DNA of 7,276 nucleotides from Balneolales bacterium (GCA_007135895.1 SLHZ01000061.1:1-7276); one strand, 5' to 3'; shown: positions 1-6,579, numbered from the stretch's first letter. A program made the numbers and translations. Notes: generated from the letters alone by a model not told the origin.

Positions 1-404
1 CGGGGCATCACCAAAAAGGTTACCGAATTGAACCCCATTGACTCAAGGGCATCAATCTGCTCGCTCACCGCCATGGTACCCAGCTCGGTCGCAATACGGG
101 CCCCAACCCGACCCGCAAGGACAAGTGCGCTTATAACGGCAGCCAGTTCAATAAGCAGAGACTGGGATACAATGGAACCTATGGTTGAAGCCGGAATAAA
201 ACCGGCCACCAGCTGATAAGAGGTTTGTATGGTCATCACCGCACCGGTAAAAAAACCGGCGAGGATGATAATGGGCAGCGAGTCAAGCCCCGTTTTCACC
301 ATCTCGTGAACAAGGTTTTTGCGATACATGCCCACTTCAAATGATGAGCGGATCGCTTCATAGATCAACTTGCTGTACCTGCCTACATCAACAAATAATT
401 GCAT
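1..404 (-). CDS. mlaE: MlaE-family lipid ABC transporter permease (partial, C-terminal half missing)
   Basis: This is the inner-membrane permease of an Mla-type ABC importer/exporter, which moves phospholipids between the inner membrane and the outer envelope together with an MlaF ATPase and an MlaD (MCE) protein. Reading leftward from the ATG at 404-402, 134 complete residues are present before the window edge; family members are about 250 residues, so roughly half is missing. The hallmark is residues 95-124, with the blocks VLAGRVGARIATELGTM and SEQIDALESMG, which are nearly invariant in MlaE/YrbE proteins. An amphipathic N-terminus (1-40) precedes a hydrophobic segment at about 43-62, and a second lies near 75-98. 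An in-frame TGA eight codons upstream of the ATG, with no other start between, fixes the start. There is no obvious Shine-Dalgarno sequence, as is common in Bacteroidota. The gene diverges from porQ. The ATPase and MCE partners are not in view and would be expected beyond the left edge. Family assignment is firm; substrate and direction are inferred from the family. Confidence 0.93.
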   Translation of the reverse strand, partial: MQLFVDVGRYSKLIYEAIRSSFEVGMYRKNLVHEMVKTGLDSLPIIILAGFFTGAVMTIQTSYQLVAGFIPASTIGSIVSQSLLIELAAVISALVLAGRVGARIATELGTMAVSEQIDALESMGFNSVTFLVMP

Positions 405-486
405 GGATACTTCGTTTATCGATTGTCAGAAAAACCGATAGGATTTACCGCGATCTTTTTCACTACTTTTCCAAGGTATCTTATCC

Positions 487-494
487 TATTTTTG
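487..494 (+). promoter_or_regulatory. Possible Bacteroidota-type -7 promoter element upstream of porQ
   Basis: TATTTTTG at 487-494 is an exact match to the TAnnTTTG -7 element described for Bacteroidota primary-sigma promoters. It lies 31 bp before the porQ ATG, which would give a leader of about 25 nt. The matching -33 TTTG box is not convincing: only a TTTT at 467-470 lies near, with a 16-bp spacer where about 19 is expected. The 121-bp gap (405-525) separates divergent genes, so it should also hold the mlaE promoter; I could not identify that one with confidence. The call rests on one short motif. Confidence 0.35.
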
Positions 495-525
495 TTACAA
501 GTTAATCAATTCAAAGCTATCTCCG

Positions 526-1506
526 ATGATGAAATATCATCTGCTTATCATACTTTTCGTGGCCGGTCTTTCAAGTCAGACCGCGGCGGGTCAATCCAGT
601 GCCCAGTCCTCCTACCGGTTTCTTGGTTTGCCGTCGACGGCGCGGACAGCGGCGCTGGGAGGGAACCATGTCGCGTTGGCCTCCGGTGAAAGCAGCCTGT
701 TTACCATCAACCCGGCCTATCTTACGGAATCCGGCCACAAAGAGTTGTCATTCAGTTACTTGAGTCACCTGGCAGATATATATCTCGGCACGGCCAGCTT
801 CACCTGGCATTCAGATAAGCTGGGTACTCTGGCAACCGGTATGAAAATACTAAATTATGGACAAATGTCCCGAACGGATAATCAGGGGGCCGAATCGGGC
901 ACTTTCGGGGCATATGATTTTGCCTGGAGCGCGGCAATCGCCCGAACCGTTTACCCGGATCTCCAGGCCGGCATTGGTCTGCAGCTGATACATTCAAGAT
1001 ATGACATCTACCGCTCCAGTGCTCTTGCTCTATTTGGCGGACTCTATTATCGGTTCAATAATGAATATACCCATGCCGGCTTCTCTTTTCAGCACCTGGG
1101 AACCCAGATCACGCGTTTCGGAAGTGAGGATGACGACCTTCCTTTTACTCTTTCTGCGGGTCTATCGCACCGTCTGCAGCATCTGCCGCTTCGTTTCAAT
1201 CTCACCCTGCACTCCCTCAATCAGTGGGAGATCCCCGTATTCGATGATGAAGACCCCGACTTCCTGGACTATCTTTTCCGGCATGTCCGTTTTGGGGCTG
1301 AAGTACTTTTGTCGGAAAATATCCAGCTCCGACTGGGATACGACCATCTGACAAGCGAAGAGCTTAAAACGGACCGGCGAATTGATGCATCCGGTACGGG
1401 TATCGGTCTGGGGTTGAAGATCAGAGAGCACAGGATTGACATAAGCCGCGTTTCGCTGAGTGAAACCGGTGGCCTTATTTTAATCCATCTCGCCACAGGC
1501 CTCTAA
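526..1506 (+). CDS. porQ: Type IX secretion system outer-membrane protein PorQ
   Basis: PorQ is an outer-membrane beta-barrel of the PorV/PorQ family. In Porphyromonas gingivalis it works with PorU, PorV and PorZ in the attachment complex that processes and anchors type IX cargo at the cell surface. The 326-residue product has the family's usual length. It opens with a short charged N-terminus and hydrophobic core (about 4-16), with a plausible signal peptidase I site near AAGQ (20-23). The family's N-terminal block follows: FLGLPSTARTAALGGN (32-47), then the asparagine-proline motif INPAYL (61-66) and FSYLSHLADIYLG (76-88). The rest is alternating amphipathic strands rich in Gly and aromatics, as in a barrel: GTFGAYDFAW (125-134), AGFSFQHLG (184-192), VRFGAEVLL (254-262) and IQLRLGYDHL (266-275). 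The C-terminus ends HLATGL, without the terminal aromatic common in outer-membrane barrels. Tandem ATGs at 526 and 529 both give a good signal peptide; I use the first. No other type IX gene is in the window, so this is an isolated T9SS locus, which is common in these bacteria. Confidence 0.9.
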   Translation: MMKYHLLIILFVAGLSSQTAAGQSSAQSSYRFLGLPSTARTAALGGNHVALASGESSLFTINPAYLTESGHKELSFSYLSHLADIYLGTASFTWHSDKLGTLATGMKILNYGQMSRTDNQGAESGTFGAYDFAWSAAIARTVYPDLQAGIGLQLIHSRYDIYRSSALALFGGLYYRFNNEYTHAGFSFQHLGTQITRFGSEDDDLPFTLSAGLSHRLQHLPLRFNLTLHSLNQWEIPVFDDEDPDFLDYLFRHVRFGAEVLLSENIQLRLGYDHLTSEELKTDRRIDASGTGIGLGLKIREHRIDISRVSLSETGGLILIHLATGL

Positions 1507-1526
1507 TTGTTCCTGGCGTCTTTTTT
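1491..1526 (+). terminator. Possible intrinsic terminator spanning the porQ stop codon
   Basis: The left arm CGCCACAGG (1491-1499) pairs with the right arm CCTGGCG (1512-1518), giving seven base pairs with a two-base bulge (CA). The loop of 12 nt contains the TAA stop. The right arm is followed at once by TCTTTTTT (1519-1526). The geometry fits a rho-independent terminator that would end porQ transcription before the 281-bp spacer. The bulge and large loop make it modest in strength, and no folding energy was computed. Confidence 0.45.
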
Positions 1527-1787
1527 GATTGCTGTGATACACTTATTACATAAACAGCACTTATTTCATGAACATATGAATGACATTTTTTGCATTGCCT
1601 GAACCCGGCTGGCAACATCACAGAAACCATTCTCAGATCAAAAGCCTCTCCGTATCTTCGGTCACCTGCTGTTTCTGCTTCCCGTATTCATTTTTCGACA
1701 TTGGCAATAGCATACATGGCGTTCATCTTGTTTCAGGTTTTTGTATTTTGCGGTAATAAACACTTTAAACAAGCAGACTAAGCTGGC
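1527..1787. other. Spacer between porQ and aroC, no gene recognised
   Basis: This 261-bp stretch (281 bp counted from the porQ stop) holds no credible gene. The short open frames on either strand have low-complexity translations resembling no family I know, and they overlap the aroC start or lack plausible starts. The last 40 bp before aroC are AT-rich (for example TAATAAACACTTTAAAC at 1754-1770) and are the likely place for the aroC promoter and leader. I could not match a clear -33/-7 pair: TATTTTG at 1744-1750 is one base short of the TAnnTTTG element. No tRNA, riboswitch or repeat stands out. Confidence 0.4.
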
Positions 1788-2972
1788 ATGATCCGATATC
1801 TTACCGCCGGAGAATCTCATGGGCCGGAGCTGACCGGTATCGTTGAGGGGGTACCTGCCGGGTTGCCACTCCGCGTTGAAGACATTGCCGGAGAGCTCTC
1901 CCGCAGACAGCAGGGTTATGGCCGAAGCGGCCGGATGGCATTCGAAAAAGACATACCCCATATTCTCTCAGGAGTCCGACTGGGGAAGACTATGGGTCAT
2001 CCAATAACCCTCAAGCTCGTCAACCGGGCTCATGATAAAGACTCCGCAAACTGGCCCGTCGTCATGTCTTCGGTTCCTGTTGATCAGCATATCGAAAAAA
2101 TTACCGTTCCCAGGCCCGGCCATGCAGATCTCACAGGCATCCAGAAATACCAGCTCGACGATATCCGGCCGGTTATTGAGCGGTCAAGCGCCCGGGAAAC
2201 GGCCATACGGGTTGCCTGCTGTGCGATCGCCAGAAAATTTCTCGAGTATTTCGGTATTGAAATCGGCGGCCATGTGACACGAATCGGAAGCATCGGATAC
2301 AAATCCTGGGAAGCTTCACGCTCCACCGCCGATCCGCTTATCATGAAAGGGGCTCGTTTTCTGGCTCAGTCTGCGGACAGATCTGATGTCAGATGCCTTG
2401 ATCCGGATTTAACCTCAAAAATGGTATCGGAAATTAAAGAACGTCGAAAACAGGGGAGCTCTCTGGGCGGTATTTATGAGATTGTAGTAAGCGGCCTGCC
2501 AGCCGGACTTGGAAGCTATGTGCACTGGGATCGTAAACTGGAGGCACAACTGGCCATGTCGATTATGAGCATCCAGGCCATGAAAGGAGTTGAAATAGGA
2601 CTTGGGTTTGAAGCCGGTCATCGGCCGGGTCATCAGGTACACGATGAAATTACCTGGCATAATGATCACTATGGGAGAAAAACCAACCGGGCCGGCGGGT
2701 TGGAAGGAGGCATAACTACAGGCATGCCACTGATTATTCGTGGGGTCATGAAACCCATTCCGACCATGCTCAAACCACTCAAAACGGTTGATATAATCGA
2801 TCACAAAGAGCAGGACACACGATACGAACGCTCTGATGTCTGTGCGTTGCCCCGTGCCGTGGTAGTGGCGGAAAATGTAATTGCCCCCGTTTTGGCAAAT
2901 GCTTTTCTTGAAAAGTTCGGGGGCGACTCCATTTCGGAAATTGTCAAACGCTACCATACCAATGACTCATAA
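1788..2972 (+). CDS. aroC: Chorismate synthase
   Basis: This cytoplasmic enzyme catalyses the last step of the shikimate pathway. It removes phosphate from 5-enolpyruvylshikimate-3-phosphate to form chorismate, using reduced FMN. At 394 residues it is full length. The start is clear: MIRYLTAGESHGPELTG is the classic N-terminus and contains the first family signature with catalytic His11. Further landmarks are GYGRSGRM (43-50), RPGHADLTG (109-117) with the second conserved His112, DDIRPVIERSSARET (124-138), RPGHQVHDE (279-287), NRAGGLEGGITTGMP (300-314) and the third signature RSDVCALPRAVVVAENV (348-364). The C-terminus with EKFGGDSI (375-382) is normal. One oddity is VACCAIA at 142-148, where most homologues have a small Gly or Ala at the second Cys. 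The gene stands alone among envelope genes, with no other aro gene nearby, and a likely terminator precedes it, so it probably has its own promoter. Confidence 0.98.
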   Translation: MIRYLTAGESHGPELTGIVEGVPAGLPLRVEDIAGELSRRQQGYGRSGRMAFEKDIPHILSGVRLGKTMGHPITLKLVNRAHDKDSANWPVVMSSVPVDQHIEKITVPRPGHADLTGIQKYQLDDIRPVIERSSARETAIRVACCAIARKFLEYFGIEIGGHVTRIGSIGYKSWEASRSTADPLIMKGARFLAQSADRSDVRCLDPDLTSKMVSEIKERRKQGSSLGGIYEIVVSGLPAGLGSYVHWDRKLEAQLAMSIMSIQAMKGVEIGLGFEAGHRPGHQVHDEITWHNDHYGRKTNRAGGLEGGITTGMPLIIRGVMKPIPTMLKPLKTVDIIDHKEQDTRYERSDVCALPRAVVVAENVIAPVLANAFLEKFGGDSISEIVKRYHTNDS

Positions 2973-3034
2973 CGGGTATTATCCGTGTTGTGATCAACGG
3001 TGTCAAGAAGATCCGATACTTTTCCGAGTATGCA

Positions 3035-3078
3035 TTATTCATTTCATTTCGTTATTCATGTCATTATTCATGTCATTA
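3035..3078. repeat. Short direct repeats, 12-bp unit TTATTCATGTCA
   Basis: Two perfect adjacent copies of TTATTCATGTCA lie at 3052-3063 and 3064-3075, followed by TTA that begins a third. A copy with one mismatch (TTATTCATTTCA) lies at 3035-3046, separated by TTTCG. The cluster sits 80-120 bp before the ATG of the LysM gene. It could be slippage-prone DNA or clustered sites for a regulator; the sequence alone does not say which. The repeats are directly visible, the function unknown. Confidence 0.7.
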
Positions 3079-3156
3079 CGTTCTAATACATATTCTCGTG
3101 AACATTTTCAGACTGTCCCTGTAGCTCAAACTACTATAAAACCCTCATTAGACGAG

Positions 3157-4443
3157 ATGTTTAATTTTTTCACCCTTTTCGCAACAGGCCTGTCAAAGGC
3201 CCGGATCCTGTCACTTTTGATCCTTATCCCGGTTCTTTCCGCATCGATTGTCCATGCACAACAGCAAACACATATAGTCCGGGCCGGAGAAACCCTCTTC
3301 AGCATATCACGACAATACGAGGTAAGTGTCCAGCAGATCAGAGAATGGAATGAGCTTCCGGACAATACCATTCGGGTTGGACAGCGTCTTATCGTCAGCC
3401 CGGACACCTCTGGCCCGGATCACTCGGAAAAGCCTTCCGAACAGAAAATATATCATACCGTTGAAGCCGGTCAGACCCTTTTTCGAATTTCCCGCATGTA
3501 TGATGTCAGCATTGAAGACATAAGGAAGTGGAATCAGCTCCCGGGGAACATAATTTCCATAGGTCAGGTGTTAACCATAAAAAAAACGGATTCACCAATT
3601 CCCGCAGACACTCTTGCCGAGGTTCCGGAAGACGGCACGCCGGATCATCATGATACACTTGATACGGTTGGTGCAGGACTGGCATCCGGAGAGGAAGATG
3701 CGGATACCACCGACTTGTCCGCCCCTGATGATCCCGGATTTGTCGAGGATGAAGAAACCGCCTGGTATACCGTTCGTTCCGGAGAAACCCTGTACAGTAT
3801 AGCCCGAGATCATGACATGACCGTCCAGGAACTTATGGATATCAACAATCTTGATACCACGCAGCTTCCCGTCGGTTTCAAGCTTCGCATTCGACGACTG
3901 GACTCAGCACCACCCTCCGTTGCTGCCGACTGGGATTTCGAAAGCTCTCCTCAGGGCCGGTTTGTACGTTATACGCTGCGTGAAGACGATGTCATTGAAC
4001 AGTTACTCCGGTATCATCAAATGGATCTGATTGAGTTTCGTGCCCTGAATACCGGTGTGCTGCTTTCCGACCTTCGGCCGGGAGACCAGGTAATCCTTCT
4101 TATTCCAGCTACCTCTGTCAGAAAAAACCCCTATCGTTCGCTTGCTCAAGACCCGCAGGCTATCAGAATGGCGGCAGATAAGTATCCCGGCGATCGCTAT
4201 GGCACTACCACTACCAGCGGGGATTTGTACAACCCCGAAGCCCTTACAGCCGCTCATCCCACTCTTCCTCTGGGAAGCGTCACTTTCATCCAAAATCCGG
4301 AAAATGGATACGGGGTATTTGTACTCATCAACGACCGCACCTCAGAAAACACCGTAATACTTTCCCGCGCCGCTTTTGAGGCACTGGGTTACACCGAAAC
4401 CGGAAAACGGATTGCAAACCTGAAAGAATTAAAAAGCCCGTAG
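3157..4443 (+). CDS. Secreted LysM-repeat protein with C-terminal RlpA-like double-psi beta-barrel
   Basis: This is a predicted periplasmic or envelope protein of 428 residues that binds peptidoglycan. A signal peptide covers about residues 1-34 (hydrophobic core LSLLILIPVLSASIV) with a likely signal peptidase I site after VHA; no lipobox Cys is present. Three clear LysM domains follow at 38-80, 99-142 and 203-245, each with the GETLFSIS/GQTLFRIS/GETLYSIA core and the closing VGQRL/IGQVL/VGFKL type motif. A weaker fourth unit lies at about 270-317 (RYTLREDDVIEQLLRYHQ to RPGDQVILLIP). Between the second and third is an acidic, Pro/Asp-rich linker (about 150-202). The C-terminal 345-415 resembles the RlpA/DPBB fold: TSGDLYNPEALTAAHPTLPLG, then NPENGYGVFVLINDR and LSRAAFEALG. 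RlpA is a septal lytic transglycosylase in Pseudomonas. The conserved His (TAAH, 367) and Asp (NDR, 402) are retained, but the usual SGE is SGD and the IDLS aspartate is Ile, so enzymatic activity is uncertain. The frame stays open upstream into aroC; I chose the ATG at 3157 because only it gives a proper signal peptide. Confidence 0.88.
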   Translation: MFNFFTLFATGLSKARILSLLILIPVLSASIVHAQQQTHIVRAGETLFSISRQYEVSVQQIREWNELPDNTIRVGQRLIVSPDTSGPDHSEKPSEQKIYHTVEAGQTLFRISRMYDVSIEDIRKWNQLPGNIISIGQVLTIKKTDSPIPADTLAEVPEDGTPDHHDTLDTVGAGLASGEEDADTTDLSAPDDPGFVEDEETAWYTVRSGETLYSIARDHDMTVQELMDINNLDTTQLPVGFKLRIRRLDSAPPSVAADWDFESSPQGRFVRYTLREDDVIEQLLRYHQMDLIEFRALNTGVLLSDLRPGDQVILLIPATSVRKNPYRSLAQDPQAIRMAADKYPGDRYGTTTTSGDLYNPEALTAAHPTLPLGSVTFIQNPENGYGVFVLINDRTSENTVILSRAAFEALGYTETGKRIANLKELKSP

Positions 4444-4488
4444 AATAAGATAACCGGCCGCTATAGTCGACAGCGCTTCTTTCTTATT
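4444..4488. other. Imperfect hairpin just after the LysM gene
   Basis: AATAAGA (4444-4450), starting immediately after the stop codon, is complementary to TCTTATT (4482-4488). Inside it CGCT (4459-4462) pairs with AGCG (4472-4475) around a nine-base loop. The right side is T-rich (CTTCTTTCTTATT). This could be a weak terminator or a 3'-end-stabilising hairpin for the LysM transcript, but the stem is interrupted and there is no clean T run after it. Confidence 0.3.
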
Positions 4489-4493
4489 ACAAG

Positions 4494-4510
4494 TCAAGTT
4501 CTTAACTTGA
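4494..4510. repeat. Perfect 7-bp inverted repeat upstream of the sigma-factor gene
   Basis: TCAAGTT (4494-4500), a 3-nt spacer CTT, then AACTTGA (4504-4510) form a perfect inverted repeat 103 bp before the ECF sigma start codon. No T tract follows, so an intrinsic terminator is unlikely. The compact symmetry would suit a dimeric DNA-binding protein, but that is an inference. A similar half-sequence, TTACAAGTTAAT, occurs upstream of porQ at 495-506, which may be chance. Confidence 0.5.
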
Positions 4511-4543
4511 ACGATAAATCAATATAACGAGCAATCTTTTTTC

Positions 4544-4564
4544 AGGGTTTTATAAAACAGCCCT
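4544..4564. repeat. Palindrome GTTTTATAAAAC within a larger AGGG/CCCT inverted repeat
   Basis: GTTTTATAAAAC (4547-4558) is a perfect 12-bp palindrome. It lies between AGGG (4544-4547) and CCCT (4561-4564), which are also complementary if three bases (CAG) are left unpaired. It contains a TATAAA that could act as a -10 element, but there is no recognisable -35 at the right distance. It lies 50 bp before the ECF sigma ATG, so it is either an operator or promoter core or a hairpin in the 5' leader. Confidence 0.4.
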
Positions 4565-4613
4565 CTTCCTTCTGTCGATGAAAAAGATTCGTCAAATAAT
4601 GGAATAATCCCTG

Positions 4614-5189
4614 ATGCATAGTTTCACAGGAGATGAGCAAAAGAAACAGAAAGACTTCAGCAAAGAAATTCTGCCTCATCTGGATGCCATCTACAACTAT
4701 GCCCTGAAGTTTGCCGCCAATTCCGATGATGCCGAGGATCTTGTTCAGGACACCATGGTCAAAGCCTATCGTTTTTTTGACAGCTATGAAATGGGAACGA
4801 ATGCCAGGGGCTGGCTCTTCCGGATTCTGAAGAACTCCTATATCAATCAATACCGGAAGGAATCAAGGCAGCCGCAAAAAGTTGACTATGATGAGATCGA
4901 GCCTTTCTATGAATCCATACGGAGCGTACAGTCCGGCACGACCGACATGGAGTCGCAGTTGTACTCCCAAATGATGGATGACGACATGACAGCCGCCCTG
5001 GGCAAGCTGCCCGAAGACTTCCGGACAGTTGTATTGTTATGCGACGTAGAGGGTTTCAGTTACGAAGAAATTGCAAACATGATGGATGTCCCGATTGGAA
5101 CCATCCGGTCAAGGCTCCACCGTGGAAGAAATCTTCTCAAAGAGGAATTGAAGGATTACGCTTCAAGACGGGGATTTGGCAAGAAGTAA
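4614..5189 (+). CDS. ECF-type RNA polymerase sigma factor (SigR/SigH-like)
   Basis: This is an alternative sigma-70-family factor with only regions 2 and 4, which directs RNA polymerase to a dedicated promoter set, usually in response to envelope or redox stress. It has 191 residues, typical for ECF factors. Region 2 spans about 18-83, with DAEDLVQDTMVKAYRFFDSY (39-58) as 2.2 and the promoter -10-reading 2.4 helix GWLFRILKNSYINQYRK (66-82). The linker (about 83-123) is acidic. Region 4 spans about 124-180: LPEDFRTVVLLCDVEGFSYEE and the helix-turn-helix IANMMDVPIGTIRSRLHRGR. The block GTNxRxWLFRIL followed by YINxYRK is that of the SigR/SigH group, whose members are normally held by a zinc-containing ZAS anti-sigma encoded just downstream. 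No such gene is here: the next gene converges from the opposite strand 19 bp away. The start at 4614 is preceded by an in-frame TAA at 4605-4607, which excludes an earlier ATG at 4599. Family assignment is firm; group and regulon are inferred. Confidence 0.95.
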   Translation: MHSFTGDEQKKQKDFSKEILPHLDAIYNYALKFAANSDDAEDLVQDTMVKAYRFFDSYEMGTNARGWLFRILKNSYINQYRKESRQPQKVDYDEIEPFYESIRSVQSGTTDMESQLYSQMMDDDMTAALGKLPEDFRTVVLLCDVEGFSYEEIANMMDVPIGTIRSRLHRGRNLLKEELKDYASRRGFGKK

Positions 5190-5208
5190 TGTAGGGCACC
5201 AGGCGGAC

Positions 5209-6579
5209 TCACGAGGCATTCTGCTTGCCGTTTTGGTCATCAATGGCAGTGCCACTGTTTCTTGCATTCCCGGGTTTTCTCCCCTGGGCCTGAACCGGAA
5301 ACATCAAGCGAAAGGTAGTACCCTCACCCGGTGTTGACTTGTGGACAAAGATTTTGCCACCGTGGTATTCTTCAACAATTCTGCGGGTCAGGCTCAGTCC
5401 CAGTCCCCAGCCCCTCCTTTTGGTGCTGAACCCAGGGTTGAATATTTCATTTCTGAACTTTTTTTCAATACCCCGGCCCGTATCCGAGACGTCAATGATG
5501 TAATAACTGCCCTGCAGGTCCGTTCGAACGCCGACACGGGCTTTCTCCTGGTTGGTTTCAATGGCATCCATGGCGTTTTTCAGCAAATTTTCAATAGCCC
5601 AGGCAAACAGTTCCGGAGACAGGGGTATCCGTTTGTCAGAGCCGATTTCAAGCGACAGGTCAACCTTTTTGCCTGTTTGAGGCAGCCTGCGCTCGAGGTA
5701 TTCTACAACGTGCCTGATCACCGGAGCCGGTCTGGCGGGTTTGAGTTCCGGAAAGGAGCCGATTTTATTAAATCGCTCGGCAACAGTCTGCATTCGTTGC
5801 AGATCGCTGGAAATATCATGGGCTATCTGAAGCGTTCCGGGGTCATTATTTTGCTCCTTGAGCAATGCGATCCAGCCAAAAAGACTGGAAAGAGGAGTCC
5901 CCAGTTGATGAGCAGCTTCTCTAGCCATTCCGACCCATAGACTTGACTGTTCAATACGCTTAAGACTGCTCAGGCTTATGTAGCCCAGTCCCAGAAAAAC
6001 AGCAAGCAGACCGAATTGGACATAAGGAAAAAACTGAAGGGTTCGGATAAGTCCGCTATCGCCATAGTATACGAACTGCTCCTCAACGTGTTCATCAGCA
6101 CCAAGTGTGATTCGAATCGGCTCATTCAGAGAGCCAAACTCTTCGATCAATGATGTGTCCAGCTTTCTGTTTCCGGTATTCCGTGAATGCAGTATCTCCA
6201 TCTGATCATTTACAACGATCGAGGGGATCTCAAAGCGATTCTTGATGATAAGCTCCGATACGATAAAGTCAAGTGAGGCATTTGACAAATCGGCTTCCGC
6301 CCTCTCAAGTACACGAATCCAGCGGTTCCGGGTTGTCTCATCCAGCCCGGCCATGGCGGATACAGCCAGGGCAACGGCCTCCAGGTCATTTCGCGTCTGA
6401 ACATAATGGGGACGGCTGTTGTACTCCATGGCCCTGGCCCACAGCTCCACGCCGGCACGCTCTTTTTCACGGATCTTTTCTATCAGTACCTGGGTATAGA
6501 GTATCGATCCAACCGCGATGATAACCAGAAAAAAGATCAGTGTCCCCTTAATCCGGTTCGACGTGCTGTTGAATAGCAT
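5209..6579 (-). CDS. Membrane sensor histidine kinase without an adjacent response regulator
   Basis: This is an inner-membrane sensor kinase of 456 residues. A first transmembrane helix lies at about 11-32 (GTLIFFLVIIAVGSILY) and a second at about 183-205. The 150-residue segment between them, probably periplasmic, matches no sensor fold I recognise and is likely the input domain. The dimerisation and phosphoacceptor region carries the H-box REAAHQLGTPLSSL with His224 (codon at 5908-5910). This HQLGTP form differs from the commoner HELRTP form but occurs in many Bacteroidota kinases. The ATPase domain is complete: N-box ENLLKNAMDAIE (330-341), G1 box DTGRG (366-370), F-box region IFNPGFSTKR (379-388), G2 box GWGLGLSL (390-397) and a closing EGTTFRLMFP (419-428). 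A polar tail of about 28 residues rich in Gly, Asn and Lys follows. No receiver or output domain is fused and no response-regulator gene is visible. It lies 17 bp after the clpX stop on the same strand, so the two are probably co-transcribed. Confidence 0.93.
   Translation of the reverse strand: MLFNSTSNRIKGTLIFFLVIIAVGSILYTQVLIEKIREKERAGVELWARAMEYNSRPHYVQTRNDLEAVALAVSAMAGLDETTRNRWIRVLERAEADLSNASLDFIVSELIIKNRFEIPSIVVNDQMEILHSRNTGNRKLDTSLIEEFGSLNEPIRITLGADEHVEEQFVYYGDSGLIRTLQFFPYVQFGLLAVFLGLGYISLSSLKRIEQSSLWVGMAREAAHQLGTPLSSLFGWIALLKEQNNDPGTLQIAHDISSDLQRMQTVAERFNKIGSFPELKPARPAPVIRHVVEYLERRLPQTGKKVDLSLEIGSDKRIPLSPELFAWAIENLLKNAMDAIETNQEKARVGVRTDLQGSYYIIDVSDTGRGIEKKFRNEIFNPGFSTKRRGWGLGLSLTRRIVEEYHGGKIFVHKSTPGEGTTFRLMFPVQAQGRKPGNARNSGTAIDDQNGKQNAS

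Noticed and set aside
1590..1781. 63-residue open frame in the porQ-aroC spacer
   Set aside because: It has no conserved motif, no ribosome-binding site and no family resemblance. The hydrophobic C-terminal stretch alone does not support a gene.
2415..2957. 180-residue open frame on the minus strand
   Set aside because: It is antisense to aroC, whose conserved motifs are uninterrupted across the span, and its translation shows no recognisable domain.
2983..3000. Hairpin CCGTGTTG-TGAT-CAACGG after aroC as a terminator
   Set aside because: The stem is only six pairs with a two-base bulge and no T tract follows. Too weak to call.
2881..3156. In-frame extension of the LysM gene by 92 residues, starting inside aroC
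   Set aside because: The extension translates to non-conserved sequence with a repeat-derived LFMS duplication and would bury the signal peptide inside the protein. The ATG at 3157 gives a proper secretion signal and is the more likely start.
4601..4623. GGAAT-N15-GTT resembling an ECF sigma autoregulated promoter
   Set aside because: It would start transcription after the sigma-factor ATG, and the spacer is short, so it cannot drive the gene as annotated. Likely chance.
5341..5940. 199-residue open frame on the plus strand
   Set aside because: It lies entirely antisense to the conserved catalytic domain of the histidine kinase, and its translation resembles no family. It is a shadow of the real gene.
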